This document shows positions 9,137 to 17,524 of a DNA stretch of 34,915 bases, in pieces. A program made the translations under genes and the position numbers. The stretch covers positions 1 through 34,915 of the forward strand of contig JAJPHA010000126.1 in the NCBI GenBank assembly GCA_021325475.1. The letters are read 5' to 3'. Source of the DNA: Rhodanobacteraceae bacterium. Lineage in GTDB: Bacteria; Pseudomonadota; Gammaproteobacteria; Xanthomonadales; Rhodanobacteraceae. Every line of letters starts with the position of its first letter. The first letter of the stretch is position 1. The notes under the pieces were generated by a model. It did no database searches. It was given only the letters and a program-made list of their open reading frames with translations, and was not told the origin of the DNA.

Positions 9137-12100
9137 TCAGGCGGTGCGGGCGCGGGCGGCGTCCAGCAGTTGCAGCAAACGAGACTCGTCACGTGCGTCG
9201 ACGGTGGCGTTGACCTTCTGCTGCCCCGAGGACAGCTCCACACGCACCGTGCGTGTGGGCGTGCTATCGGACAAAGAAGGACGCGGCAGGCTGCTGCCTG
9301 CGGGCTGCACCAGTCCGCCGGAAGCGAACCCTTGGATGCCCGCCAGCGCGCGACCAGCCAGCGCCTGAGCCGGAGCGGACAGGTTGTTGATCGCCTCGAA
9401 GAAGCCAGCGCCGTAGCGAGCCACGGCATTCCTGTTCACGACGAACTCACCCGGGGTCAGCATCGCCGGAACGGTGTCGGACTTCGAGAGTCCACCGCGC
9501 CGGTAGAACTCGCCCTGGTTCTGCTCCATGTAGTCGATCAGCTCGCGCTCCAGGTCTTTGCCCCAGAGCAGCGGCTGGGCCATTGCCTGACGCCAAGTCT
9601 GCTTGATGCGCTCCAGGTTCTGGCGTTCGTTGCCGGTGAGCGTCTTGCGGTCGATGAAGCCCTCCAGCGCGCGCCGATCCTCCTGCGCCTGCTTGCCGTA
9701 GCTCTCCATCGTTTTCCAGCGCATGTCGAGGCTGACCGACGCGCCGTAGTTCCACTCCAGCCAGCGCGTGTACTCGTCCATGCCCTGCAGGCCGAGGTCG
9801 ATCATCTTCAAGGCCTCGACCGCCTCGCGGTTGCGTTTCGGCATGCTGGGCTTGCCGTTCGGATCGGTGCCGGTGGAGCCGGTGCTGCCCAACGAGGCGA
9901 CGCGTCCGCCGACCGCGAAATGGGCGACGCCATTGGCCAGACGCGCCAGCGCGCCGCTGCCGTACTTGCGCACCGCCGCCTTGCGGATGACGAAGGCACC
10001 GGCCTCCAGGGTGCGCGGAACGGTGTCGTGGTGGCCGGAGCCGGGAACCGTGCCGCCGGCCATCCGGGGAAAGGCCGGAGCCACCGCGCCGCCGTCGGCG
10101 AAGCGCCTGACACCACCACTCGCGCCGCCACCGACCAGACCGCCGGTGGCATTCGTTTCCACCTTCGTTACGTAGATCGTGTGCGTGCTCGAGGTGTTGG
10201 CCCCGTTCAGGCTCATGATTTCGGCGCGGGCCGCATCGGCATTGGTGCTGACCTGATGCCGCGACTCAGTCTGGATGCGATCCAGCGCCTTGATCATTCC
10301 CTCGACGTTGGTGATCGCCGCCTGCGCCTTCTCGGTCGCCACCTTCAGTTCGAGCTGCGAGTTCTGGTCGGCGTAGGTCTTGAGCCTGGCCAGCGCGTCC
10401 TTCGCCTTGGACACGTCGGCATCCACCGGCAGGGTCTTGCCTTCCTTGAGCAGTTGCTCGTACTGCTGCAGCTTCTTCTCGGCCTCCTGCAGATCGGCCT
10501 GGATCTTGAGCAGCACCTCCTTCTCGGCGAGCGCCTTGTCCAGATCGGCGATGGCCTTGTCGAAGCGCGCGGTGTCGGCGTCGATGGTGACCTTCAGGCC
10601 GTCCTTCAGCTTGGCGGTGATCTGGTCGATTTGCGACTCGGTCTGCGCGAGCGTGCGGCTGATTTCCTCGCGCGCCGAGAGTGCAGACTGCGCCGCCGTC
10701 TGGTGGGCCTTGGCCTCGGCGTCCAGCGTCTTGTTCAAAATCTCCTCCGACTCGCGGATGCGCTGGATGGCCTGATTGACGCCATCCTTGCCCTGCGCGA
10801 TCTGCGCGTCGGCGTCCTTGGCCTTCTGGGCCAGTTCGGCGCGCAACTGGTCGGCCTGCCGCATCAGGGCTTCGGCCTGCGCGTACTCCTGCTTGCGGTA
10901 GGCCTCGCGCGACTGGGCCTCCAGTTGGGTGACCTGCGACACCGCCTGCTCGGACTGCTTGCGGGCGTCTTCACCGCGCTTGGCCTCGCTGGTTTGGCTG
11001 CTCGCCACCTGCGCGGCCAGATCCATCGCCTTCTGCGCGAGTTGCCGGGCCTGCTCGAACTCGCCATTGGCCAGCGCCTCGCGCGCCTTCTCCTGGTACT
11101 CGGCGATCTGGCGCTTGCGGTCCTCGGTCGCTTCGAATTCCGTCATGCCCTGACGGCGGATGTCGCGGACGCGCTCCTCCGTCGTCATCGAGAGCTGGCG
11201 CTTTTCTTCCTCGATGCGCTTGATCTCGGCCAGATGCCGGTTGGCTTCGGCGTTGAGCGCCTCGATGTGCTGACGGTACTCGGCCAACGCCTGCGTCATC
11301 GTCTGGCGCTTGGTGGCCAGGATTTCGTTCTCGACACGGGTGACGTTGGCCGCGCGTTCGGCTTCGGTCTGCCCGTCGCGGCGCGCCGCTTCGATCTTGG
11401 CCCGGGACTCGTCGTCGATCAGCTTCAACGCGTCCGTCGTGGCCTGCCGCCGCAGCGTGGTCTGCTGGGTCAGCGCATCGGTCAGCAGTTGCGTCGACTT
11501 GGTGATCAGCGCCGCTTCGGACTGCTTGGAGAGTTCCAGCGCGCTCTTCTCCTGCTCGTAGCGCGCCTTCACGGCTTCGACCTGCCGCTGCAGGTTGGCC
11601 TCGACGATGGAGGTCAGCCCCTTGTACGCCTCGGCCATCTTCGCGGTCGCGTCGTTGACCGTCTGATTCGCCTTGCCGACGGCTTGTTCGACTTCGCCGA
11701 GGCGGGACTTCAGTTTCTCCAGCGCCGCGTGCACCGCTTCGATGCCGCGTCCCACCGCTTCCTGTGTGCCCTGGCGCACCGCCTCCAGCCGCTTGGCGAT
11801 CTCCTCAGCGGCGGTTGCGGCGGTGTTCATCGCGCCCTTGGCGGCATCGGCCCCCTTGGAGGCGTCGGCGTACATCTCGGCGAAGATGCGGTTCATCTCC
11901 GCGAGCCGGGCCTGACGCCGCTTGACGGCCTCGGCGATGGTGTCGGAGGTGAAGATGGCGGCGAACACTTCCCAGTGGAAGCGAAGCTGCTCGATGCTCT
12001 TCATCAGCACTTCGACCATGAAGATGCCCGCCTTGCGGACGATCTCGAACTTCTCCGACAGCCACGTCCCGATCTCCCAGCCGACGAGGAAGGCTCCGAG

Positions 12101-13189
12101 CACGGCAAACGCCGTCTTGAGCACACCCACGCTGGCCACGGCGGCGGACACCGACAGATTCGCGGTCGCCCACGCGGCAGAGGTGGCGCTGGCCGCTGCG
12201 ACAGCTGCCGCCCCGGCGGTCTGCCAAGCAGTGATCAGCGCCGGGATGAGGCGGTAGATCAACACCGCGAGCCCGACCTCGGCGATGCGCTTCAACCACT
12301 GCATCACCGTGTCGAGGTTCTGCGCCAGCCACGTCAGCGCTTCGGCCAGCTTCTTGGTGAAGCCGGTCGATTCGTCGAGCTTGTTGATCCATTGCCCGAA
12401 GGCGTTCTTCAGGCGCTCGAACGACTGGCTGACGGTCTGCGGCAGTTGGGCGTACTCGCTGGCCAGCTTGTCCTTCTGCGAGAGCAGCGCATTGACCACC
12501 ACGTCGGCGGTGAGCCGTCCTTCCTCGGCCAGCTTGCGCAGCCGCCCGATGGGCACGTTCAGGCCATCCGCCAGTGCCTGCGCCAAGCGGGGACTGTTCT
12601 CGACGACGGAGTTGAATTCCTCGCCGCGCAGCACGCCGGAAGCGAGCGCCTGCCCGAACTGGAGCAAGGCGGAACGCGATTCCTCGGCGGACGCTCCCGA
12701 CAGGCGCAGCGCCTGCGAGATGCTCTCAGTGATCGTGAGCGCGTCCTTTTGCTCGCCGCCGAGCATCCGCACCGCCTGCTGCAGCTTGCCGTACAGCGTG
12801 GCGGTCTCCTGGATCGGCACGCCGATACGCTGGGCGATGTCGAACAGTTCCTTCTGCGCGACCGCGTACTCGCGCTGGCCAGCGGTCGCCAGCTTCAGGC
12901 GCGCGGACATCATGTTCCAGGCGTCGGCGATCTGGACGATCTCCTGCACCTTGCCCGCCGCCCAGTTGATCGACAGGAAGGCCAGCAACTGCGTCTTGGC
13001 CGTCGCCACCTGATCGCCGAAGGCCGACATACCGGCCTTGACCTCGGCCATCCCGGCGGCCGCCTTCTCACCGGCGCTCTTGGCGGTGGCCGAGAGCTCG
13101 CCGAGGCTGCGCTCGGCGGACGTGATGGCGCGCTTGAGCCCCTCGTCGGCCCCTTCGAGTGCGACGAGGACGGAAATTCGGTTCGCCAT
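9137..13189 (-). CDS. Tape measure protein (1350 aa)
   Basis: This is the longest gene of the tail module and follows the tail chaperone and a minor tail gene, as tape measure genes do. The N-terminus (MANRISVLVALEGADEGLKRAI) is typical. Residues about 300-385 are hydrophobic and Ala/Gly/Val-rich (VGLAVLIYRLIPALI, VLGAFLVGWEIGTWL), the segment thought to enter or pore the inner membrane at DNA injection. Residues about 460-1020 are a long Glu/Lys/Ala/Gln coiled coil. The C-terminus holds two copies of a tape-measure motif: EAGAFVIRKAAVRKYG near 1066 and TPGEFVVNRNAVARYG near 1245. At roughly 0.15 nm per residue the length implies a tail of around 200 nm. Start ATG 13189 follows the previous stop by three bases. 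Confidence 0.93.
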   Translation of the reverse strand: MANRISVLVALEGADEGLKRAITSAERSLGELSATAKSAGEKAAAGMAEVKAGMSAFGDQVATAKTQLLAFLSINWAAGKVQEIVQIADAWNMMSARLKLATAGQREYAVAQKELFDIAQRIGVPIQETATLYGKLQQAVRMLGGEQKDALTITESISQALRLSGASAEESRSALLQFGQALASGVLRGEEFNSVVENSPRLAQALADGLNVPIGRLRKLAEEGRLTADVVVNALLSQKDKLASEYAQLPQTVSQSFERLKNAFGQWINKLDESTGFTKKLAEALTWLAQNLDTVMQWLKRIAEVGLAVLIYRLIPALITAWQTAGAAAVAAASATSAAWATANLSVSAAVASVGVLKTAFAVLGAFLVGWEIGTWLSEKFEIVRKAGIFMVEVLMKSIEQLRFHWEVFAAIFTSDTIAEAVKRRQARLAEMNRIFAEMYADASKGADAAKGAMNTAATAAEEIAKRLEAVRQGTQEAVGRGIEAVHAALEKLKSRLGEVEQAVGKANQTVNDATAKMAEAYKGLTSIVEANLQRQVEAVKARYEQEKSALELSKQSEAALITKSTQLLTDALTQQTTLRRQATTDALKLIDDESRAKIEAARRDGQTEAERAANVTRVENEILATKRQTMTQALAEYRQHIEALNAEANRHLAEIKRIEEEKRQLSMTTEERVRDIRRQGMTEFEATEDRKRQIAEYQEKAREALANGEFEQARQLAQKAMDLAAQVASSQTSEAKRGEDARKQSEQAVSQVTQLEAQSREAYRKQEYAQAEALMRQADQLRAELAQKAKDADAQIAQGKDGVNQAIQRIRESEEILNKTLDAEAKAHQTAAQSALSAREEISRTLAQTESQIDQITAKLKDGLKVTIDADTARFDKAIADLDKALAEKEVLLKIQADLQEAEKKLQQYEQLLKEGKTLPVDADVSKAKDALARLKTYADQNSQLELKVATEKAQAAITNVEGMIKALDRIQTESRHQVSTNADAARAEIMSLNGANTSSTHTIYVTKVETNATGGLVGGGASGGVRRFADGGAVAPAFPRMAGGTVPGSGHHDTVPRTLEAGAFVIRKAAVRKYGSGALARLANGVAHFAVGGRVASLGSTGSTGTDPNGKPSMPKRNREAVEALKMIDLGLQGMDEYTRWLEWNYGASVSLDMRWKTMESYGKQAQEDRRALEGFIDRKTLTGNERQNLERIKQTWRQAMAQPLLWGKDLERELIDYMEQNQGEFYRRGGLSKSDTVPAMLTPGEFVVNRNAVARYGAGFFEAINNLSAPAQALAGRALAGIQGFASGGLVQPAGSSLPRPSLSDSTPTRTVRVELSSGQQKVNATVDARDESRLLQLLDAARARTA

Positions 13190-13192
13190 GAT

Positions 13193-13837
13193 TCAGTCCA
13201 CCGTCCGGATCTGCTTCTCGATGGCCGCCGACAAGCGCGGGATGCGGCCCGCGACCAGACGCTCTACATCGAGGCGCTTACGGAGCACGACCTTGGGCAC
13301 CAGCACGGCAATCGGGATGTCCGCGCCGCGCTTGAGGCGCTTGATGCCCTCGGCCTTGCGATAGCGGCGCTTGAAGCCCGCAAGCGGCCGGTCGTGTTCC
13401 TTGATGTTCTCGGCCATCAGGACGATGTTCCCCTTTGCGTTCTTGATGAAATAGGCATTGCCGCCGCGCATCAGCTCGGCGATCTGGGCCTTGAAGCGTT
13501 TCCTGCCAACCCGCCCGTGCAGCGGGATCAGCATCCGACCGGCGATCAAGCCGCCGCGCTCGTGCATCCCCGACCACGGAATTCGAGAACCCACGTACAG
13601 CGCGGGCAGGCGGTTCGGGTCCTTGTCCAGCACCTTGGCGGTGAAGCCCTTGAGGAAGGATTTCTTGACCACCGCCATCTGGCCCGCGACGTGGCCGCGA
13701 ACGTCCTGCTTGAGCTCGGTCGCCTCGCTCGCAATCGCCCGCGCCACCGCCTTCTTGACCTTGTCGCGGAACTCGCCGCCCCAACGGCGCAGTTGCGCCT
13801 GCGCAGCCTTGCTATCGATGCGGACGGAGATGCGCAT
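13193..13837 (-). CDS. Minor tail protein, gpZ-like (possibly DUF6441)
   Basis: ATG 13837 (MRISVRIDSKAAQAQL) is chosen because the longer upstream reading frame lies inside the chaperone extension and looks like shadow sequence. The 214-residue protein is Arg/Lys-rich with an amphipathic N-terminal helix and a central GSRIPWSGMHERGGLIAGRMLIPL, the sort of sequence seen in lambda Z-type minor tail proteins that complete the tail at the head-proximal end. Its 5' end overlaps the frameshifted chaperone product by 26 bases. It lies directly before the tape measure gene. The family name is a recollection and not verified. Confidence 0.65.
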   Translation of the reverse strand: MRISVRIDSKAAQAQLRRWGGEFRDKVKKAVARAIASEATELKQDVRGHVAGQMAVVKKSFLKGFTAKVLDKDPNRLPALYVGSRIPWSGMHERGGLIAGRMLIPLHGRVGRKRFKAQIAELMRGGNAYFIKNAKGNIVLMAENIKEHDRPLAGFKRRYRKAEGIKRLKRGADIPIAVLVPKVVLRKRLDVERLVAGRIPRLSAAIEKQIRTVD

Positions 13838-14419
13838 GGTCGGTGAGCCGGTCGAGGGTCTGGTCAAGGTGGCGGCCATCGCCGCGCGTGCCAATCGCGA
13901 TGAGCGACAGCAGCCGCGCATCGCGGGCCGCGTCGCTGCGTGCTGTGGCGGCCACGAAGCCGCGCACCTGCGCCAGGGTGTAGTCGAGGATGTCGGGCAG
14001 GCGGTGCCCGTGCTCGATCAGGTGCTGGACAGCGTCGTACCAGCCGCCGCTTTCAGTACCGGCGGTACGTTCGCTGCCGTGAACAGGCCGTCGAGCTTGG
14101 GGATCACCGTCCGGGCAAAAAAATCGGCGTTCACCTCGATCACCTTGGCCGCCAGCAGGATCGCCTCGTCGGCGGCCAGCTCGTCGACCCACGCGCGGGG
14201 TTTGCCGACCGCGATGGCGATGGCCGACAGCAGGTCGTCGCCGCGCTCGCCGAACAGCGCCAGCCAGTCGATCTCGCTGGCCGTGAGCTGCTGCATCACC
14301 GGTGAGATCGCGCGCAGGAAGGCGGGCATCTGCCCGACCTTCAGCGGCTTGATGGCCAGCGCCTCACCGTCGATGATGAGTTCGACCGACTGCGGAATCA
14401 GGGCTTCCAGATCACTCAT
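13812..14419 (-). CDS. Tail assembly chaperone, -1 frameshift product (gpGT analogue)
   Basis: If ribosomes slip by -1 on T TTT TTT (14117-14123), the first 101 residues of the chaperone join a second frame ending at TAG 13812-13814, giving about 202 residues. The second frame is open across the whole junction. It encodes a protein-like segment, WYDAVQHLIEHGHRLPDI followed by DYTLAQVRGFVAATARSDAA, which has no usable start or ribosome site of its own. In lambda the T domain of gpGT recruits the tail tube protein to the tape measure. The arrangement is well established for siphoviruses; use of this exact site is inferred from the heptamer, frame and upstream GAGGTGA. Confidence 0.75.
14018..14419 (-). 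CDS. Tail assembly chaperone, unshifted product (gpG analogue, DUF6631-like)
   Basis: ATG 14419 has a good GGAGG site five bases upstream and is preferred over the in-frame ATG at 14431. The 133-residue acidic, helical protein (MSDLEALIPQSVELIIDGEA) sits between the tail tube and tape measure genes, the invariant place of lambda gpG-type chaperones, which coat the tape measure during tail assembly. Residues 99-101 are encoded by GAT TTT TTT, a slippery run that directs part of translation into the -1 frame (see the fused product). The last 32 residues belong only to the unshifted form. Confidence 0.85.
   Translation of the reverse strand: MSDLEALIPQSVELIIDGEALAIKPLKVGQMPAFLRAISPVMQQLTASEIDWLALFGERGDDLLSAIAIAVGKPRAWVDELAADEAILLAAKVIEVNADFFARTVIPKLDGLFTAANVPPVLKAAAGTTLSST
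14117..14137 (-). promoter_or_regulatory. Programmed -1 frameshift site
   Basis: On the minus strand GAGGTGA (14137-14131), seven bases ACGCCGA, then seven T (14123-14117). The T run is phased as GAT TTT TTT in the zero frame, matching X XXY YYZ. The Shine-Dalgarno-like GAGGTGA is placed as in dnaX-type bacterial frameshift signals. No clear downstream stem-loop was found by eye. Confidence 0.75.
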
Positions 14420-14430
14420 GGTGGCCTCCA

Positions 14431-15183
14431 TCAGAGCTGCACGATGCGGCCGAACTGACCGAGCACGGCGTCATAGGGCTTGGTGGTGTCGGCCAGCAGC
14501 GAGCCTTCCAGCTCGAACTTGTTGTATTCGTCCGAGATGAAGGAGATCTCCTTCAGCGGATCGAAGGCCACGCGATAGAGCTCGACCAGAACCTTGGCGT
14601 TGCCCTGCGCGGTGTTGATGCCTTCCAGCCGCAGATAACGCTCGGGCAGCGCCTGCGTGAAGATGCCGATCTCGGTGGCGACGCCGTAGGCATAGCTGGC
14701 CTTGAACGGCGCGGTGAAGCCGGTGGTATCCAGAAACTGGAGGGCACCGAAGTCGGTGTCGGCGGTGTAGTTCGTGCCCAGGGCCAGGGTGGCAGGTGTG
14801 CCCGCCGAATCCACCACGACGAGGGACGACACCTTGGGATGAGCGAGGAAGTAGCGGTCGCCCGGGACCGGCGTCGCACCACCCACCGGTTCGGCGGTGA
14901 CCGTGCCCGGCGTGCCAACGACGTGGTTGCCGTAGAGGGCCAGCGCCAAGTTTTCCTTGGTGAACTCCTCGATGGTGAGATTCACGGTGGCGGACTTCTG
15001 CTTGACCATCCGGTGATCGAGCGAGCGCTGGCCGGTCTGGCTCTCGTAGTGCTCCAGCACGTCGGTCTTGAGGGAGAGCTTCAGCTCGGCGACGTTGCCG
15101 GGCGAGCGCACTTCGATGGGAAGGCCGTCGATGTCGCGCTTGCCGAGGAAGACGCGGCCTTGAAAACTGGCGTAGGTGCTCAT
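14431..15183 (-). CDS. Major tail tube protein
   Basis: The 250-residue protein begins at ATG 15183, overlapping the previous stop (ATGA). It is beta-rich throughout, starting with MSTYASFQGRVFLGKRDIDG. A middle segment (about 100-150: GDRYFLAHPKVSSLVVVDSA, TLALGTNYTADTDFGALQFL) is a strand-rich insert seen in many tail tube proteins, and the C-terminal half resembles the gpV/tube fold (NAKVLVELYRVAFDPLKEISF). Position between the tail terminator gene and the chaperone fits the tube subunit, the most abundant tail protein. A single tube protein with no sheath gene supports a non-contractile tail. Confidence 0.85.
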   Translation of the reverse strand: MSTYASFQGRVFLGKRDIDGLPIEVRSPGNVAELKLSLKTDVLEHYESQTGQRSLDHRMVKQKSATVNLTIEEFTKENLALALYGNHVVGTPGTVTAEPVGGATPVPGDRYFLAHPKVSSLVVVDSAGTPATLALGTNYTADTDFGALQFLDTTGFTAPFKASYAYGVATEIGIFTQALPERYLRLEGINTAQGNAKVLVELYRVAFDPLKEISFISDEYNKFELEGSLLADTTKPYDAVLGQFGRIVQL

Positions 15184-15389
15184 TGCTTGGGTTCCTTGCG
15201 TTGGAAGGGTTTCGGTTCAGGGGTGGTATCGCGGGCGGTCGCAGGGGCGGCGGGTTCCGGCGTGGCGATGCCGTGCGCGATCAGCCAGTCGGCTGATGTC
15301 GCGTCGACATCGATCCGGTCACCGGGCCCGCAGGGTTTGCCCGCGTGGGTGTGCGGGCGTGTCAGAACGAGTCGGGTCATGGGTGTCAT
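15180..15389 (-). CDS. Small head-tail module protein (DUF7210-like)
   Basis: ATG 15389 overlaps the stop of the upstream gene (ATGA), so it is chosen; an in-frame ATG at 15380 would give 66 residues instead of 69. The core (VLTRPHTHAGKPCGPGDRID and TSADWLIAHGIATPEP) is the short beta/helix unit I associate with DUF7210-type proteins found just before phage tail tube genes, followed by a Pro/Glu/Lys-rich tail. Function is unknown. The family name is a recollection. Confidence 0.6.
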   Translation of the reverse strand: MTPMTRLVLTRPHTHAGKPCGPGDRIDVDATSADWLIAHGIATPEPAAPATARDTTPEPKPFQRKEPKQ

Positions 15390-15832
15390 CCAAGGGTTGA
15401 AAGGTCGTTGGCCAGCGTCCGGTACGTGATGCGGTAGCGCGCCGGGAGCGCCACCGCCACCGCGTCGGCGTCCTCCACCTCCCACTCGCATTCCTGCTCA
15501 CGAATACCGAGCGCCAAGCCGCCGAGATTCCCGTCGGCCATCAAGGCGGCGTGGGCGGCAGTGAGCAGCCGGTCGGCTTCGGTTTCGGGGATGGCAGGAG
15601 GAACGGCCCGGGCCAGCGCCACGACGCGGACGGTCAGTTCGCGCGTGACGCGGTCGTTGGCACGTTCGGTGATGGACTCGGATTCGGGGAACAGCGCCAG
15701 CGCGGGGCATTGCTCCCGGCTGATGGCCACCGTGGGCGAACGGTGCAGCGTGGCCCCGAGTGCCTCTGCATGCGGACGGACAGCCGCCAGCGCCGCGAGC
15801 AGGATCTGTTCGCGGATCGAGTTGCCTGCCAT
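15386..15832 (-). CDS. Tail terminator-like minor tail protein (gpU-like)
   Basis: Start ATG 15832 lies four bases after the stop of the preceding gene; longer forms extend into that gene. The 148 residues begin with MAGNSIREQILLAALAAVRP, a helix typical of gpU-type tail terminators, then strands (ELTVRVVALARAVP) and another helix (ADRLLTAAHAALMADGNLGG), and end in YRITYRTLANDLSTLG. The alpha-beta order and the position between the head-tail joiner and the tube protein match tail terminators, which cap the tail and bind the head. Confidence 0.75.
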   Translation of the reverse strand: MAGNSIREQILLAALAAVRPHAEALGATLHRSPTVAISREQCPALALFPESESITERANDRVTRELTVRVVALARAVPPAIPETEADRLLTAAHAALMADGNLGGLALGIREQECEWEVEDADAVAVALPARYRITYRTLANDLSTLG

Positions 15833-15836
15833 CTCG

Positions 15837-16139
15837 CTACAGCCGGGTGAGCTTGGCGCGGATCTCGGAGCCGTCGCCCACGGCCAGGATGTCACGCACC
15901 AGGAAGGTCACGCCATCGATCTCGACGGGCTCGCGCTGTGCGAGCCCAACGAAGACGGACGCGGGATAGGTCATCACGTACTCGGTGCTGAGGGTCAGGC
16001 CGTCGAGCACCGTGTCGTCCGGTGCGTCGAAGCCGACCGAGTGGTGCTGCGGTGGCGAGCCGTCCGAAGGACGCCAGACGCATTCCTTGAGGAGCCCGGC
16101 GTTGGCGGCCGCCTCGTAGATCTGATCGACGAGGTTCAT
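15837..16139 (-). CDS. Head-tail joining protein (gpFII-like)
   Basis: ATG 16139 overlaps the capsid stop (TGATG). The 100-residue protein starts with a short helix (MNLVDQIYEAAANAGLL) and then becomes a small beta barrel, ending SVFVGLAQREPVEIDGVTF and LVRDILAVGDGSEIRAKLTRL. This resembles lambda FII, which attaches below the connector and provides the tail-binding surface. Position directly after the major capsid gene agrees. The homology is judged by eye. Confidence 0.7.
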   Translation of the reverse strand: MNLVDQIYEAAANAGLLKECVWRPSDGSPPQHHSVGFDAPDDTVLDGLTLSTEYVMTYPASVFVGLAQREPVEIDGVTFLVRDILAVGDGSEIRAKLTRL

Positions 16140-17143
16140 CACGCCACCGTCAGCTTGACCAGCACGCCGGGGCGATGGCACATCGGCAGCGGGTTGGACT
16201 GCGTGTGCAGATCGGTGCCGCGGTCGAACTTGCGCGGTTCCTGCTTGGCGTACAGCGGCTGGCCGACCGTGTTGACGGTCTCGTTGAAATCCGCCGGCGC
16301 GAAGTAGGTGCCGAAGGTGTCGATGGTGCCCAGCGGGAAAGCGTGGGCTTCGCCGGCGGCGATGAAGCGGCGCGGGGTGCCACTGGCATCGGTGGCCTGG
16401 CCCCGGTACTCCTCGAAGGTGATGCCGCCGTAGGTGAAGCCGCGCCGCACGTCGTTGATGAGGATGGCCCCGTTCTGCCAGTTCTCGAACGCCTTCTCGA
16501 CCTTGGCGTGACCGGTGAGCGCGGCGAAGAACTCCGGCGAGCACAGGCAATGGACGCCGTTCATGAACTCGCCTTTGAGGTTCTCCTCGATGGTCGCGAG
16601 CACCGTGGTGCATTTGGCTTTGACGTTGGTGCCCGCCGTGCCCAGCTCGAAGGCTACCGTTTGCTGCGTGATCTCGAAGGCGTCGAACAGGTCGTAAAGC
16701 GTGGAGCCGTCAGCGTCGAGGATCACGCCTTTGAGCGCGCCCATGCGCAGGTGCTCCAGCGTGATCGCATGTTTGTTGCGCATCGTCTCCAGATGGCGTG
16801 CGATCACGCCTGCGACCGTCTCGGTTTCGGTTTCCGAACCGAAGGCGCGGATGCCTTGCACTTCCTCGGGCAGCACCACATCGTCGTGCGGGATGTGCGG
16901 CACGACGAACGAACGCAGCTTGCGCTTGCCGCGCACGCCGACCGTGCCGGGCGAACCCGGCGGCAGCGTGGGCAGCAGGTTGAGCACGCCGTTCATTTCC
17001 TCGACGACGATCTGGCGCTGACGCACCGGCTTCGCCGGCATCAGGTTCAGTTCTTCCAGACGCCCGTAGCGGTTGGGCAGGATGTTGATGGCAGCGGTCA
17101 GCGCGGCCATCGAGAACGCGGGATTGCTGAAGGGGTTGTTCAT
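16139..17143 (-). CDS. Major capsid protein E
   Basis: The 334-residue protein (lambda gpE is 341) starts at ATG 17143. It matches the phage major capsid protein E family by pattern: N-terminal LTAAINILPNRYGRLEELNLM, conserved FVVPHIPHDD, TVAGVIARHLETMRNKHAIT, then a C-terminal domain with GEAHAFPLGTIDTFGTYFAP and PGVLVKLTVA. It has the HK97 fold by family knowledge and forms the icosahedral shell. It follows decoration protein D and the protease/scaffold, the classic lambda order. A Pro/Gly-rich loop (LPTLPPGSPGTVG) near residue 60 corresponds to the E-loop region. Confidence 0.93.
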   Translation of the reverse strand: MNNPFSNPAFSMAALTAAINILPNRYGRLEELNLMPAKPVRQRQIVVEEMNGVLNLLPTLPPGSPGTVGVRGKRKLRSFVVPHIPHDDVVLPEEVQGIRAFGSETETETVAGVIARHLETMRNKHAITLEHLRMGALKGVILDADGSTLYDLFDAFEITQQTVAFELGTAGTNVKAKCTTVLATIEENLKGEFMNGVHCLCSPEFFAALTGHAKVEKAFENWQNGAILINDVRRGFTYGGITFEEYRGQATDASGTPRRFIAAGEAHAFPLGTIDTFGTYFAPADFNETVNTVGQPLYAKQEPRKFDRGTDLHTQSNPLPMCHRPGVLVKLTVA

Positions 17144-17145
17144 GG

Positions 17146-17523
17146 TCAGGCTCCTTGACGGACGAGCACGCCCAGCGCCTTCAGTTGCGCGATGGCGGCG
17201 AGTTTTTCGGCATTGGTGATGGCGTCGGGCCAGGCGAGTGCGTGGTGGGCGACGATGGCGTGGCGCGCGACGACGAGGCCGTCATCGCGGTCGATCAAGG
17301 TGGCGTCGCAGGCTTGCAGCAACACGCCTGCGGCGACCTGCGTGCCGTCCTCGGCGGATGGGTCGATCTGCTTGTACTTGCCAGTGGCAGTGACGATGCC
17401 GACGACCGTGCCCAGCGGCAGGTTCTGGCCGGAAGCGACCGAGACGCGGTCGCGCGAGTAGAGGTTGGGCGCTTCGTACTTGAGCAGGTCGCCCAGATTC
17501 AGCGGTTCGGCGAGAACGGACAT
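17146..17523 (-). CDS. Head decoration protein D
   Basis: The 125-residue protein starts at ATG 17523, just after the protease/scaffold stop. It has the features of lambda gpD/HDPD family proteins: an N-terminal arm, SGQNLPLGTVVGIVTATGKY in the beta tulip, then AAGVLLQACDAT and a conserved ARHAIVAHHALAW before a C-terminal helix that includes an AIAQLKALGVLVR ending. Family members bind as trimers at the three-fold axes of the expanded capsid and stabilise packaged DNA. The gene lies between the scaffold and capsid genes, as in lambda. Confidence 0.88.
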   Translation of the reverse strand: MSVLAEPLNLGDLLKYEAPNLYSRDRVSVASGQNLPLGTVVGIVTATGKYKQIDPSAEDGTQVAAGVLLQACDATLIDRDDGLVVARHAIVAHHALAWPDAITNAEKLAAIAQLKALGVLVRQGA

Positions 17524-17524
17524 T

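Noticed and set aside
9029-13846. A 1605-codon open frame on the plus strand opposite the tape measure gene
   Set aside because: It is the antisense shadow of codon bias in the tape measure and neighbouring genes; its composition (runs of Leu, Arg, Gly, Asp, His) is not protein-like and it has no ribosome site.
13812-14192. Second chaperone frame as an independent gene with its own start
   Set aside because: No ribosome site at 14192, the N-terminal part is shadow-like, and the T7 slippery site explains its translation by frameshift.
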